From positions 186,001 to 250,000 of the forward strand of contig NZ_JAPJDL010000002.1 of the NCBI RefSeq assembly GCF_026242055.1: 64,000 nucleotides of DNA, read 5' to 3'. The notes under the pieces were generated by a model that searched no databases, was not told the DNA's origin, and saw only the letters and a program-made list of their open reading frames with translations. The DNA is from Lentzea sp. NEAU-D7. GTDB taxonomy: Bacteria > Actinomycetota > Actinomycetes > Mycobacteriales > Pseudonocardiaceae. A program made the position numbers and the translations under genes. Of the stretch, positions 42,253 through 51,106 are shown piece after piece. Within the stretch, counting starts at the first letter, position 1, and every line of letters starts with the position of its first letter.

Positions 42253-43091
42253 TCGGTCCACTCGGTCGTGACGGTGACCGAGGTCGTCATCGTGTCCGAC
42301 GGCATCCGCGGGTCGGTCGCCTTGTGCTGCTCCATGCCGGTGACCTGGCCGGTCGCCGGGTCGACGGTGAACATCGTCGTCCCGCCGTCGGCCGAGACCT
42401 TGCCGTCGTCCCAACGGACCTGGGGCGACTCGGCGAGCCTGCGGTACAGCGCGGCCTTCTCCTCGTTCGTGGTGAACGGCGAGAGCATCGCGGCCGCGGC
42501 GTCGTCCAGCCTCCGCGCGGGCTCGGTGCTCAGCGGCTGCCCGGCGGTCTCCTCCTTGCACGGGGTGCTCGCGCAGAACGACTCCCACAGCGAAGGGTTG
42601 CGGGAGTAGTTGGTGAAGTCCTCGACGGGGCGCCGCGCACCCGCGACCGGCCGCTGGCCGCCCGTCGCCCTGCGGTAGATGACGACCATCTCGTCAGCGG
42701 CGGTGGGCAGCCACACGACGTACTCGAACTCGATCGCCGAGGACGCGTACGGGTCGCCCACTCCCATCACCTGCCAGATGCGGTAGGTGATGCGCTGGTA
42801 CTTCGCCGTCGGCTGCCGCGCCACCTCCAGCAGCGTGGCGGCCTCCTGCAACGAGGCCGCGGGCTTCACCGGCAGCGTCGCGGGAGCGTCCCGCGAGACC
42901 GGCCGCAGCAGCACCACGAGCCCGGTGATCATCACCACCGCGACGGCCGCCGCCGCGATGCCCACCCAGCGCCGCGAGCGGGACCGCGGCTTCTCGGCGA
43001 ACAGCTGCTCGCGCAACCGCGCCAGCCGCACGTCGTCCGTCGCCCGCACCGGGTACAGCTCGGCGAGGTCGTCGTCCAGCACGTCACGCAT
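42237..43091 (-). CDS. CU044_5270-family membrane protein (sigma-factor partner)
   Basis: A 284-residue protein. A cytoplasmic N-terminus ('LAELYPVRATDDVRLARLREQLF') precedes a single TM helix (about 44-64), then an extracytoplasmic domain with 'TYRIWQVMGVGDPYASSAIEFEYVVWLP' strands. This is the CU044_5270 pattern, regularly encoded next to ECF sigma genes and likely to work as an anti-sigma or sensor. It overlaps the sigma gene by 8 bp. Confidence 0.8.
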   Translation of the reverse strand: MRDVLDDDLAELYPVRATDDVRLARLREQLFAEKPRSRSRRWVGIAAAAVAVVMITGLVVLLRPVSRDAPATLPVKPAASLQEAATLLEVARQPTAKYQRITYRIWQVMGVGDPYASSAIEFEYVVWLPTAADEMVVIYRRATGGQRPVAGARRPVEDFTNYSRNPSLWESFCASTPCKEETAGQPLSTEPARRLDDAAAAMLSPFTTNEEKAALYRRLAESPQVRWDDGKVSADGGTTMFTVDPATGQVTGMEQHKATDPRMPSDTMTTSVTVTTEWTDQRPS

Positions 43092-43578
43092 GTTCCACTT
43101 CCTTCAGCTTCGCGCGCAGGCGGTGCAGACGGGACCGGGCGGTACCGGGGTTGAGGTCGAGGGCTTCTGCTGTCTCCTGCACGCTCAGACCGGCCAGCGA
43201 CACGAGCAGCACCAGGTCGCGGTCGGTCTGGGACATCCTGGCCAGTTCGCGGGCGATCCGCCGCAGGTGCGCCCGCGAGTCGATGCGGGTCACCACCGTG
43301 TGCTCCAGCGACTCGGCGACGCCGAGGTCGACGCCGTACCGCTCGGCGGTGCGCAGCAGGCGGGTCTCGCGCTTGGCGTGCCCGCGCAACAGGTTCGTGG
43401 CTATGCCGTAGAGCCAGCCGACCACACTGCCCTTCTCCGGGTCGTAGCCCTCCTCGCCGCGCATGGCGGCCAGGAAGGTCTCGCTGACGAGGTCGTCGGC
43501 CACGTCGGCGCCCACCCGCCGCGCCAGATATCTGTGCAGCGGATGGGCGTGCTCGTCGAACAGCTCCGCGAACATCAC
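43084..43578 (-). CDS. ECF-type RNA polymerase sigma factor
   Basis: A 164-residue sigma-70 family protein. Region 2 (about 5-70) has 'HPLHRYLARRVGADVADDLVSETFLAAMR' and region 4 (about 105-160) has 'RDLVLLVSLAGLSVQETAEALDLNPGTARSRLHRLRAKL'. Size and layout fit an ECF sigma factor controlled by the overlapping CU044_5270 partner. Target promoters are unknown. Confidence 0.9.
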   Translation of the reverse strand: MMFAELFDEHAHPLHRYLARRVGADVADDLVSETFLAAMRGEEGYDPEKGSVVGWLYGIATNLLRGHAKRETRLLRTAERYGVDLGVAESLEHTVVTRIDSRAHLRRIARELARMSQTDRDLVLLVSLAGLSVQETAEALDLNPGTARSRLHRLRAKLKEVEHA

Positions 43579-43654
43579 GCCCCCAGTTGGCTTCCCGCGG
43601 CACCGGTGTTGCAGTGACCTGAATCACAGTGGACGGGCTTTCGATGATGGTCCC

Positions 43655-44140
43655 ATGACCAACTGGACCGTGACGGCCGCCGAAGCCGCGCAGTCGCCTC
43701 TCAACCGCGAGTACAACGCGGAGATGATCAGCCGCTACTGGGGCCGGCCGGCGAGCGACGCCGAGATCGACGCCTACGAACGCGACGAGCAGGACCACGA
43801 CGTGCCGGTGTTCCTCGTGGCGTCGCGCGATGGCAACGATGTCGGATGCCTGGGCATGCGGTTCCTGGACAACGGTGTCGGCGAGCTGACGCGCATGTTC
43901 GTGCGCGTGCCGTTCCGCGGTCAGGGCGTCGCGTCGGCATTGCTCGGCGCCGTGGAGGCCGAGGCGGAAGCACGCGGCATCACGACGTTGCGGCTGGACA
44001 CCCGCGAGGATCTCGTGGAGGCGAGGAACCTGTACGCCAAGCACGGGTTCGTGGAGATTGCTCCGTACAACGCAGCCGAGTACGCCGATCACTGGTTCGA
44101 GAAAAGGCTAACGTCCGCTCATCCGGTCGCGATGTCCTGA
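43655..44140 (+). CDS. GNAT-family N-acetyltransferase
   Basis: A 161-residue enzyme. 'GELTRMFVRVPFRGQGVASALLGAVEAEAEARG' is the acetyl-CoA pyrophosphate loop (RxxGxG/A), followed by 'LRLDTREDLVEARNLYAKHGFVEI', the standard motif B. The acceptor substrate is unknown. ATG 43655 starts just after the divergent sigma gene. Confidence 0.88.
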   Translation: MTNWTVTAAEAAQSPLNREYNAEMISRYWGRPASDAEIDAYERDEQDHDVPVFLVASRDGNDVGCLGMRFLDNGVGELTRMFVRVPFRGQGVASALLGAVEAEAEARGITTLRLDTREDLVEARNLYAKHGFVEIAPYNAAEYADHWFEKRLTSAHPVAMS

Positions 44141-44168
44141 AGGGTCGGGATGACTCGCGCAGGAGGCA

Positions 44169-45467
44169 GTGAAAATGCGGTTGCGTCCACTGGTGATGGC
44201 GGTTGCCGTCACCTCGGCACTGGTGGTGACCCCGGCCCAGGCGGCACCCGCCGGCCGGGTGCTCGGTTACGTCGCCAACAACGGCGGCGGGGTGTCGGTG
44301 ATCGACACGGCCACGAACGCGGTGTCCACGACGATCGCTGACGGCGGTGGCAGTTCGCCGTACATGGCGGCGGTCGCGTTCGACGGAACTCGCGGCTACG
44401 TGACGAACTCCGTGCAGAACACCCTGACGGTCATCGACACGCCGACCAACACGGTCGACAAGTCGGTTCCCGTCGGCACCCACCCGGCGGGCGTCGCGGT
44501 CGCCCCAGGCGGTGGCTTCGTCTACGTCACCAACTACCTGGACGGCACGGTGTCCGTGGTCGACACGGCCACGCTGACGGTCACCGCGACCGTCGCGGTC
44601 GGCTCGAACGCCGACGGCGTCGTCGTCACCAAGGACGGTTCCGCCGTCTACGTGACGCACGACGTTCCAGGACCGAGCAAGGTCTCGGTCATCGACACGA
44701 CGTCCAACGCCGTCGTCGCCACGATCGGGGTCGGCAACGCGGCGACCGCCATCGCGGCCTCGGCGGACGGCAAGCGGATGTACGTGGTCAACAAGGGATC
44801 GGACAGCGTCTCCGCCATCGACGTCGCCTCGCGCACCGTCGTCGGCACCGCGTCCGTCGGCTTCACGCCGCACGGCATCGCGCTGACGCCGAACGGAACC
44901 CGCGCGTACGTGACGAACAGCGAGTTCGACTCGGTGTCCGTCGTGGACCTCACGACGATGACCGAACTGCAGAAGATCTTCGTCGGCGACCGCCCGATCA
45001 GCGTGGCCCTCACGCCGGACGGTGCGAGCGCCTACGTGACCAACTTCAACAGCAACTCGGTGTCGATCATCGACACGGCGTCGAACACCGTCACCGGCAC
45101 CATCGCCGTGGGCGAGCGCCCGGTGGGCATCGCGATCAACTTCGTGCCGCCCGCCACGTCGAAGCTCGTGGCGGGGTCCGCCCAGCTGCAGTTGCGGCTC
45201 CTCGGTTTCACGGTCCGCTCGATCGACGCGACGCTGACCGACAAGCACACCGGGGTGCCGGTCGCCGGCCAGCAGGTCGTCTTCCGCACGGTGAAGGGCA
45301 ACCCGCTCTGCACCGCGACGACCAACGCCTACGGCAAGGCCACCTGTGACGCGCAGGTGTCGCTGCTGGTCGGTCTGTCCACGCTGCTGCAAGGCTTCAC
45401 GGCCTCGTACGCGGGCAACAACGAGCACGGCGGTGCCTCCGCACACGGGCACATCGCACTGCTCTAG
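44169..45467 (+). CDS. Secreted YVTN-type beta-propeller protein with C-terminal Ig-like domain
   Basis: A 432-residue protein. The signal peptide (about 1-26, ending 'AQAA') is followed by seven 'YVTN...VSVIDTATxTV' blades (about 30-325), a surface-layer-type propeller. A C-terminal Ig-like domain (about 335-432, 'LTDKHTGVPVAGQQVVFRTVKG') follows. It has a good AGGAGG ribosome site before GTG 44169; ATG 44175 is an alternative. It is probably an exported adhesion or scaffold protein. A palindromic element follows 27 bp downstream. Confidence 0.85.
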   Translation: MKMRLRPLVMAVAVTSALVVTPAQAAPAGRVLGYVANNGGGVSVIDTATNAVSTTIADGGGSSPYMAAVAFDGTRGYVTNSVQNTLTVIDTPTNTVDKSVPVGTHPAGVAVAPGGGFVYVTNYLDGTVSVVDTATLTVTATVAVGSNADGVVVTKDGSAVYVTHDVPGPSKVSVIDTTSNAVVATIGVGNAATAIAASADGKRMYVVNKGSDSVSAIDVASRTVVGTASVGFTPHGIALTPNGTRAYVTNSEFDSVSVVDLTTMTELQKIFVGDRPISVALTPDGASAYVTNFNSNSVSIIDTASNTVTGTIAVGERPVGIAINFVPPATSKLVAGSAQLQLRLLGFTVRSIDATLTDKHTGVPVAGQQVVFRTVKGNPLCTATTNAYGKATCDAQVSLLVGLSTLLQGFTASYAGNNEHGGASAHGHIALL

Positions 45468-45494
45468 TGGAGTGACGGTGGTGGTGGAACTTCG

Positions 45495-45663
45495 CTAGGC
45501 CGTGTCCCGGAAGTCCCGTCGGGCGGCAGTAGCGGCCGAGGGCCCCGGAGACGACACCGCCGCGACGCCCGAATACAACCCGGTATGAGGGCATCGCGGC
45601 GGCGCCGTCGCCGGGTCTCGCGGCCGCGCCTGCCACCGGACGAACTTCCGGGACACGGCCTAA
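45495..45663. mobile_element. 161-bp palindromic MITE-like element, copy 1
   Basis: The core (45499-45659) begins GCCGTGTCCCGGAAGT and ends with its inverse ACTTCCGGGACACGGC; CTAG lies at the left border (45495-45498) and CTAA at the right (45660-45663). The whole core is an imperfect palindrome with arms of about 77 bp around AACCCG. It is about 95% identical to the copy at 51964-52132 (8 differences in 161, counted by eye). It encodes no protein. Its right border supplies the TAG stop of the mbtH-like gene. Confidence 0.85.
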
Positions 45664-45848
45664 GCCGCCATCGGCACGTCGGCCCGGAGCGCGTCCACGC
45701 AGTCCGCACAGGACTGCCTGGACGCGACTCCGTGGACGACCTGCCAGCCGGCGGGCACCTGCAGCACCGCGGGCCAGATCGAGTACTGGCCCGCCGGGCT
45801 GACCAGCACCAGGAACATGGTGTGAGCCTGTGCGAACGGGGAAGTCAT
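45660..45848 (-). CDS. MbtH-like NRPS accessory protein (orphan)
   Basis: A 62-residue protein. 'FLVLVSPAGQYSIWPAVLQVPAGWQVVHG' matches the MbtH core NxEGQxSLWPxxxxVPxGW. The third conserved Trp near the C-terminus is replaced ('CVDALRADVPMAA'). MbtH proteins bind and activate NRPS adenylation domains, often for siderophores. No NRPS is in the window. The TAG stop comes from the border of the palindromic element. A degenerate iron-box-like sequence (45873-45891) lies 25 bp before the start. Confidence 0.85.
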   Translation of the reverse strand: MTSPFAQAHTMFLVLVSPAGQYSIWPAVLQVPAGWQVVHGVASRQSCADCVDALRADVPMAA

Positions 45849-45953
45849 GCCCCCAGAGTGACCTGCGACACCTATGGTTCGGCTATCTCCTCGCTCAAGC
45901 TCACCCGACCGCGCAGTTCCCGATCTTGGCCCGCGTGTGATTACGTGGTGTCC

Positions 45954-46547
45954 GTGACTGTGGAACAGGTGGTCCTCCTGGCCGAGGACGGTTCGGCCAT
46001 CGGCGTCGAGGACAAGGCAGTGGTGCACCACGCGGACACCCCGCTGCACCTGGCGTTCTCCAGCTACGTCTTCGACTCGGCGGGCAACACCGTGCTCACC
46101 CGCCGCGCGCTGCACAAGAAGACCTTCCCCGGTCTGTGGACGAACACCTGCTGCGGCCACCCCCTCCCGGAGGAGGACATGGCCCAGGCCGTGCTCCGGC
46201 GCCTGCGCGACGAGCTCGGCATGAAGGTCTCCGAGCCCGAGCTGCTGCTGCCGGCCTTCCGCTACCGCGCGGAGATGGACGGCGTCGTCGAGAACGAGAT
46301 GTGCCCTGTGTTCCGCGTGCTCTCCGACGACGAGCCGGTCCCCAACCCGGACGAGGTCGACTCGACCGAGCGGGTTCCGTGGAGCGAGTTCGCCGCGAGC
46401 GTGCTGGACGGCACGCGCGAGATCTCCCCGTGGTCCCGCCTGCAGGTCGCCGCGCTGGTGGAACTGGGACCCGATCCGCTGGCGTGGCCGGTGGCGGACC
46501 GGGCCGGGCTCCCCGAAGCCGTGAGGCTCAGCTCACCACTCCAGTGA
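45954..46547 (+). CDS. idi: Isopentenyl-diphosphate delta-isomerase, type I
   Basis: A 197-residue Nudix-fold enzyme that interconverts IPP and DMAPP for isoprenoid (including polyprenyl carrier) synthesis. The catalytic Cys lies in 'WTNTCCGHP' and the catalytic Glu in 'VENEMCPVF'. 'RRLRDELGM' is the Nudix-like helix. The length matches the E. coli enzyme. The GTG start at 45954 gives the conserved 'VVLLAEDG' N-terminus. Its 3' end overlaps nrdB by 15 bp on the other strand. Confidence 0.92.
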   Translation: MTVEQVVLLAEDGSAIGVEDKAVVHHADTPLHLAFSSYVFDSAGNTVLTRRALHKKTFPGLWTNTCCGHPLPEEDMAQAVLRRLRDELGMKVSEPELLLPAFRYRAEMDGVVENEMCPVFRVLSDDEPVPNPDEVDSTERVPWSEFAASVLDGTREISPWSRLQVAALVELGPDPLAWPVADRAGLPEAVRLSSPLQ

Positions 46548-47576
46548 TCCGCCGTTCTGGTACTCGATGACCCTGGTCTCGAAGAAGTTCTTCTCCTTCT
46601 TCAGGTCCATCATCTCCGACATCCACGGGAACGGGTTCTCGGCCGGCTCCCACACCGGCTCCAGGCCGAGCTGTGCGCACCGGCGGTTCGTGATGAACCG
46701 CATGTACTGCTCGCACAGCTCGGCGTTGAGACCCAGGATGCCGTTCGGCATGGTGTCGCGGCCGTAGGCGATCTCCAGCTCGCAGCCCTCCGCGAGCATG
46801 GTCCGCACCTCCTTCTGGAACACGTCGTTCCACAGGTGCGGATTCTCGATCTTGATCTGGTTGATCGCGTCGATGCCGAAGTTCAGGTGGATCGACTCGT
46901 CGCGCAGGATGTACTGGTACTGCTCGGCGACGCCGACCATCTTGTTGCGGCGGCCGAGCGACAGGATCTGCGCGAAGCCGGTGTAGAACCACATGCCCTC
47001 GAAGACCACGTAGAACGCGACGAGGTCCTTGAGGAACGCCTGGTCCGTCTCGGGCGTGCCGGTCCTGAACTCCGGGTCCTCCAGGTGCTGCGTGAACTGC
47101 AGCGCCCACGCCGCCTTGTCCGTGATGGACGGGATCTCGCGGTACATGTTGAACAGCTCGCCGTCGTCGAGGCCGAGCGACTCGCAGATGTACTGGAACG
47201 TGTGGGTGTGCACCGCCTCCTCGAAGGCCTGCCGCAGCAGGTACTGACGGCACTCGGGGTTCGTGAGATGGCGGTACACCGCGAGCACGATGTTGTTGGC
47301 CACCAACGACTCGCTGGTCGCGAAGAAGCCGAGGTTGCGCTTGATCATCAGCCGTTCGTCGTCGGTCAGGCCGTCGTTCGACTTCCACAGGCTGATGTCG
47401 GCCTGCATGGAGACCTCGGTCGGCATCCACGCGTTGTTGCAGCCGGCCAGGTACTTCTCCCACGCCCAGTGGTACTTCAGCGGCAGCAGCTGGTTGACGT
47501 CGGCGCGACAGTTGATCATCGCCTTGTCGTCGACGGAGACGCGCGCGGCGCCCGCGTCGATGAGGTTCTCGGTCAC
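46533..47576 (-). CDS. nrdB: Ribonucleotide reductase beta subunit, class Ic signature (Glu89, Phe127)
   Basis: A 347-residue R2 protein. Counting from the GTG start, the metal ligands fall at E89, E120, H123, E193, E227 and H230 ('ATSES', 'EEAVH', 'FEGMWF', 'RDESIH'). The radical-tyrosine position (H+4) is Phe127 ('HTHTF'). Glu as first ligand and Phe for Tyr are the class Ic features known from Chlamydia trachomatis R2, which uses a Mn(IV)/Fe(III) cofactor, and the numbering coincides with what I recall for that protein. It reduces ribonucleotides together with NrdA. The start overlaps the nrdA stop (GTGA). Confidence 0.92.
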   Translation of the reverse strand: MTENLIDAGAARVSVDDKAMINCRADVNQLLPLKYHWAWEKYLAGCNNAWMPTEVSMQADISLWKSNDGLTDDERLMIKRNLGFFATSESLVANNIVLAVYRHLTNPECRQYLLRQAFEEAVHTHTFQYICESLGLDDGELFNMYREIPSITDKAAWALQFTQHLEDPEFRTGTPETDQAFLKDLVAFYVVFEGMWFYTGFAQILSLGRRNKMVGVAEQYQYILRDESIHLNFGIDAINQIKIENPHLWNDVFQKEVRTMLAEGCELEIAYGRDTMPNGILGLNAELCEQYMRFITNRRCAQLGLEPVWEPAENPFPWMSEMMDLKKEKNFFETRVIEYQNGGSLEW

Positions 47577-49945
47577 TGGCAGGCCTCGCAGTCGGGGTCG
47601 GTGATGGAGCAGGTCGGGTCCACGGCGACGGGGGAGACGGCGTTGAGCTTGCCGTCGGTGCCCTGCAACGTGGACTTCTCCACGTGCGTCGCGCTCTGCG
47701 TGCGCAGGTAGTACGTGGTCTTGAGGCCGCGCAGCCACGCCAGCTGGTAGAGCTCGTCGAGTTTGCGGCCGCTCGGCTGGGCGAGGTACAGGTTCAGCGA
47801 CTGCGCCTGGTCGATCCACTTCTGGCGCCTGCTGCCGGCCTCGACGAGCCACGAGCTGTCGACCTCGAACGCCGTGGCGTACAGGGCCTTCAGGTACGGC
47901 GGCACCCGGTCGATCGCGCCGAGGCTGCCGTCGTGCAGCTTGAGGTCGGCGACCATCCGCTCGTCCCACAGCCCGCGCTGCTTGAGCGCGCGCACCAGGT
48001 CGGGGTTGACCACGGTGAAGTCGCCGGACATGTTCGACTTCACGTACAGGTTGCGGTACAGCGGCTCGATCGACTGGTTCACGCCGGTGATGTTCGCGAT
48101 GGTCGCGGTCGGCGCGATCGCCATGACGTTCGAGTTCCGCATGCCCCCGCGGGCCATCTCCCTGACCGGCGCCCAGTCCAGCGTGGACTCGCGGTTCTGC
48201 TCCAGCTCACCGCCGGCGCGCGTGGCGGCCAGGAGCTCGACCGAGTCGATCGGCAGGATCCCCCGGCTCCACAGCGATCCCTCGAACGACTGGTACGCCC
48301 CACGTTCCCGTGCCAGCTCGGCACTCGCGGAGATCGCGTAGTAGCTGATCTCCTCCATGCTGCGGTCGGCGAACTCGACGGCCTCCTGCGACGCCATCGG
48401 CGTGCCGAGCGTGAACAGCGCGTCCTGGAAACCCATCAGTCCCAGGCCGACCGGCCGGTGCTTGAGGTTGGAGTTCCTGGCTTCCGGGATCGTGTAGTAG
48501 TTCACGTCGATCACGTTGTCGAGCATGCGCACCGCGGTGCGCACGGTCTTCTCGAGCCGGGCGTGGTCGATGCCGTCCTCTGTCACGTGCTGGGCGAGGT
48601 TGACACTGCCGAGGTTGCAGACCGCGACCTCGTCGGCCGAGGTGTTCAGGGTGATCTCGGTGCACAGGTTGGACGAGTGCACGACACCGCTGTGCCGCTG
48701 CGGCGAGCGCAGGTTGCACGGGTCCTTGAACGTGATCCACGGATGGCCGGTCTCGAACAGCATGGTCAGCATGCGCCGCCACAGGTCGACGGCCTGGACC
48801 CGGCGGAAGACCCTGATCTCGCCCTTGTCGGCCCTCTCCTCGTACGCGCGGTACATCTCGGCGAACTCGCTGCCGAACGCGTCGTGCAGGTCCGGCACCT
48901 CGTCGGGGGAGAACAGCGTCCACTGGCCGTTCGCGCGCACGCGGCGCAGGAACTCGTCCGGCACCCAGTTCGCGGTGTTCATGTCGTGCGTGCGGCGGCG
49001 TTCGTCGCCGGTGTTCTTGCGCAGGTCGAGGAACTCCTCGACGTCGATGTGCCAGGTCTCCAGGTAGGCGCAGACAGCGCCCTTGCGTCGCCCGCCCTGA
49101 TTCACCGCGACCGCGGTGTCGTTGGCCACCTTGAGGAACGGCACGACGCCCTGCGACTTGCCGTTGGTGCCTTTGATGTGCGCGCCGATGCCGCGCACCG
49201 GGGTCCAGTCGTTGCCGAGACCGCCGGCGAACTTCGACAGCAGCGCGTTGTTGCTGATGCCGTGGAAGATGGCGGCCAGGTCGTCGTCCACGGTGGTGAG
49301 GAAGCACGACGAGAGCTGCGGGCGTGTTGTGCCCGAGTTGAACAGCGTCGGTGTCGAGCACATGAAGTCGAAGCTCGACAGCAGCTCGTAGAACTCGATT
49401 GCGCGCGCGTTCCTGTCGTCCTCCTCGAGGGCGAGGCCCATCGCGACGCGCATGAAGAACGCCTGCGGCAGCTCGTAGCGGCGTTCGTCGTGGTGCAGGA
49501 AGTAGCGGTCGTAGAGCGTCTGCATGCCCAGGAACTGGAAGTTCAGGTCGCGGGAGGCGTCGAGCGCGGCGCCGAGCCCGGCCAGGTCGAAGTCCGCCAG
49601 ACGCGGGTCGAGCTGGCCGAACTCGATGCCCTGGCGCACGAACTGCGCGAAGTACGCCGGGTAGCGCTCGGTCATCTCGGCGTGCGACAGGGGGATTCCG
49701 CAGGCCTCGGTGCGGAGCTTGTCCAGCAGCAGCCGGGCGCTGACGTAGGAGTAGTCCGGGTCGAGCTCGACCATCGTGCGGGCGGCCATGATCGGCGCGA
49801 GCGCGAGCTCGGCGTCGGTGATGCCGTCGTAGAGGGTGCGCTTGGTCTCGGCCAGAACCGCCTCGGCCGATGCATTGGGCAGGTCGGCGCAAGCTTCGTT
49901 GACGACCCCGGACAGGCGATCCAATGGGGTTGGGCGGTCGGGCAC
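47573..49945 (-). CDS. nrdA: Ribonucleoside-diphosphate reductase alpha subunit
   Basis: 790 residues from GTG 49945 with a GGAGGAG ribosome site. The catalytic barrel motifs are present: '[14 protein letters not shown]', '[11 protein letters not shown]', '[11 protein letters not shown]' and '[18 protein letters not shown]'. The C-terminal redox cysteines are in '[12 protein letters not shown]'. The N-terminus has a helical ATP-cone-like region but lacks the usual first beta-hairpin, so allosteric activity control may be reduced. It makes deoxyribonucleotides with the class Ic-like NrdB. Both lie under a cobalamin riboswitch. Confidence 0.93.
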   Translation of the reverse strand: MPDRPTPLDRLSGVVNEACADLPNASAEAVLAETKRTLYDGITDAELALAPIMAARTMVELDPDYSYVSARLLLDKLRTEACGIPLSHAEMTERYPAYFAQFVRQGIEFGQLDPRLADFDLAGLGAALDASRDLNFQFLGMQTLYDRYFLHHDERRYELPQAFFMRVAMGLALEEDDRNARAIEFYELLSSFDFMCSTPTLFNSGTTRPQLSSCFLTTVDDDLAAIFHGISNNALLSKFAGGLGNDWTPVRGIGAHIKGTNGKSQGVVPFLKVANDTAVAVNQGGRRKGAVCAYLETWHIDVEEFLDLRKNTGDERRRTHDMNTANWVPDEFLRRVRANGQWTLFSPDEVPDLHDAFGSEFAEMYRAYEERADKGEIRVFRRVQAVDLWRRMLTMLFETGHPWITFKDPCNLRSPQRHSGVVHSSNLCTEITLNTSADEVAVCNLGSVNLAQHVTEDGIDHARLEKTVRTAVRMLDNVIDVNYYTIPEARNSNLKHRPVGLGLMGFQDALFTLGTPMASQEAVEFADRSMEEISYYAISASAELARERGAYQSFEGSLWSRGILPIDSVELLAATRAGGELEQNRESTLDWAPVREMARGGMRNSNVMAIAPTATIANITGVNQSIEPLYRNLYVKSNMSGDFTVVNPDLVRALKQRGLWDERMVADLKLHDGSLGAIDRVPPYLKALYATAFEVDSSWLVEAGSRRQKWIDQAQSLNLYLAQPSGRKLDELYQLAWLRGLKTTYYLRTQSATHVEKSTLQGTDGKLNAVSPVAVDPTCSITDPDCEACQ

Positions 49946-50041
49946 GCTCTCTCCTCCGAGATCTGCCCGAGGAAACGCGTGCGCGCGCCAGCGGCCGACA
50001 CCACTGGTGCACACAGCCGCCCTCCCTCGGGGCACCGTGTC

Positions 50042-50063
50042 GTGCGCGCAGGCTTGCGCGCAC
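50042..50063 (-). promoter_or_regulatory. Expression-platform hairpin of the cobalamin riboswitch
   Basis: GTGCGCGCA (50042-50050) and TGCGCGCAC (50055-50063) form a perfect 9-bp stem with a 4-nt loop right after the aptamer. GCGCGCAC downstream (about 49979-49986) can pair with the same arm instead. This gives alternative structures of the kind used to switch expression. No long U-run is present, so control may be translational or Rho-dependent. Confidence 0.55.
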
Positions 50064-50253
50064 ACCAATGGCAGGTCTTCGGACTCGTGGGCGTACCTCT
50101 CGCGCCTACCGGCCGTCGCTTCCCAGGTCTCGCGACCCAGTGCTTCGTTGACGGCTTTCGTTCCCACTCACCGCTGCGGGGCAGTCCCGGACTTCCACCG
50201 GGTTCCCTCTTGCCTCACCGCCCCGGTTGAGTCGGGTCGGTGAACCACTGGCG
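50063..50253 (-). ncRNA. Cobalamin (B12) riboswitch upstream of nrdAB
   Basis: On the minus strand the conserved cobalamin aptamer elements appear in order: a GGGAACCCGGTGGAAGTCCG block, then CTGCCCCGCAGCGGTGAG, then GGGAACGAAAGC, a CACTGG element, and AGTCCGAAGACCTGCC near the 3' end. P1 can form between CGCCAGTGG (5') and CCATTGGTG (3') using G-U pairs. Adenosylcobalamin binding would lower nrdAB expression when a B12-dependent class II reductase can work, as known for the Streptomyces nrdAB operon. Confidence 0.93.
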
Positions 50254-50328
50254 CGGCAGATACTACATGTGGTGGTGGGGTCTGGATCACCACCCAACAT
50301 GCGCGTGTCGTGGGCTAGGGTCGAGAAC

Positions 50329-50496
50329 GTGGGTGATCTTCGGCCTCGGGTCGTCATCGGTGCTCTGGTCAGTGCGGGCCTCGCTTCGGCGTCCCTTTTC
50401 GCCGGAACGGCGGCGCCCGTGACGAGCGGTGTCCTGGCCGTCGCGGCCGTGCTGGCGATGATCACGACCCGGCGATCAGGGTCACTCCGAGAGTGA
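50329..50496 (+). CDS. Small hydrophobic protein, possibly leaderless
   Basis: A 55-residue ORF from GTG 50329. It has two short hydrophobic stretches ('VVIGALVSAGLASASLFAG', 'SGVLAVAAVLAMITT') and a basic tail. TAGGGT (50316-50321) lies 7 bp before the GTG and could be a -10 element, giving a leaderless mRNA; ATG 50299 is another start. The last 35 bp overlap the convergent LysE gene. Homology was not recognised, so the coding call is tentative. Confidence 0.4.
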   Translation: MGDLRPRVVIGALVSAGLASASLFAGTAAPVTSGVLAVAAVLAMITTRRSGSLRE

Positions 50497-51049
50497 TCAT
50501 CACGGCGGCGATCAGGCCGTCCAGCACCCGCCACGCGCGGGGCTTCGCGAACAACGGGCTGAGCAGCCGCGCGCCGAAACCGAGCGCGACGAACCAGGTG
50601 ATGCTCGCCGTCACCGCGCCGACCCCGAACAGCCACCGGCCGGCCGCGATCGAGCCGAGGAGCAGCAGGGTGTCGAGGTAGACGTGCGGGTTGAGCCACG
50701 TCAGTGCGAGCGCCGTCAGCACGGGCCGGCTGTTCGTCTCCGTGCCCGCGTTCAGCGCCGACGGCTTGAACGCCCTGCGCGCCGCCAGAAACCCGTACCC
50801 CAGCAGGAAGATCCCGCCCACGACCGCCGCGACCGTGAGGGCCTGGGGGAACTTCTTCACGATCACGCCGAACCCGGCGACGCCCACCGCCACCAGGACG
50901 GCGTCCGAGAGGGCGCACACGGCGACGACCTTCGCGACCGCGTGCCGCCGAAGTCCTTGGCGCAGCACGAAAGCGTTCTGCGCGCCGATCGCGACGATCA
51001 GGGTCATCATGGTGCCGAAGCCGAGCAGCAGGTCAGTCACGCGGTCCAC
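50462..51049 (-). CDS. LysE/ArgO-family basic amino acid exporter
   Basis: A 195-residue membrane protein with about six hydrophobic helices. 'LIVAIGAQNAFVLRQGLRRHA' and 'TWLNPHVYLDTLLLLGS' are the LysE/ArgO motifs. It exports arginine and/or lysine. It is divergent from a LysG/ArgP-type regulator with a 57-bp shared promoter region, the classic exporter/regulator pair. Confidence 0.9.
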   Translation of the reverse strand: MDRVTDLLLGFGTMMTLIVAIGAQNAFVLRQGLRRHAVAKVVAVCALSDAVLVAVGVAGFGVIVKKFPQALTVAAVVGGIFLLGYGFLAARRAFKPSALNAGTETNSRPVLTALALTWLNPHVYLDTLLLLGSIAAGRWLFGVGAVTASITWFVALGFGARLLSPLFAKPRAWRVLDGLIAAVMITLGVTLIAGS

Positions 51050-51106
51050 GGTATTTACGCCGTCTTGATGAGACCAGCTAAAGATTCTTAAGTACCATTA
51101 GCCAGC

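Noticed and set aside
50106..50918. Minus-strand open frame running through the riboswitch region
   Set aside because: It crosses the cobalamin aptamer and the LysE gene in a different frame; conserved RNA elements explain the region better.
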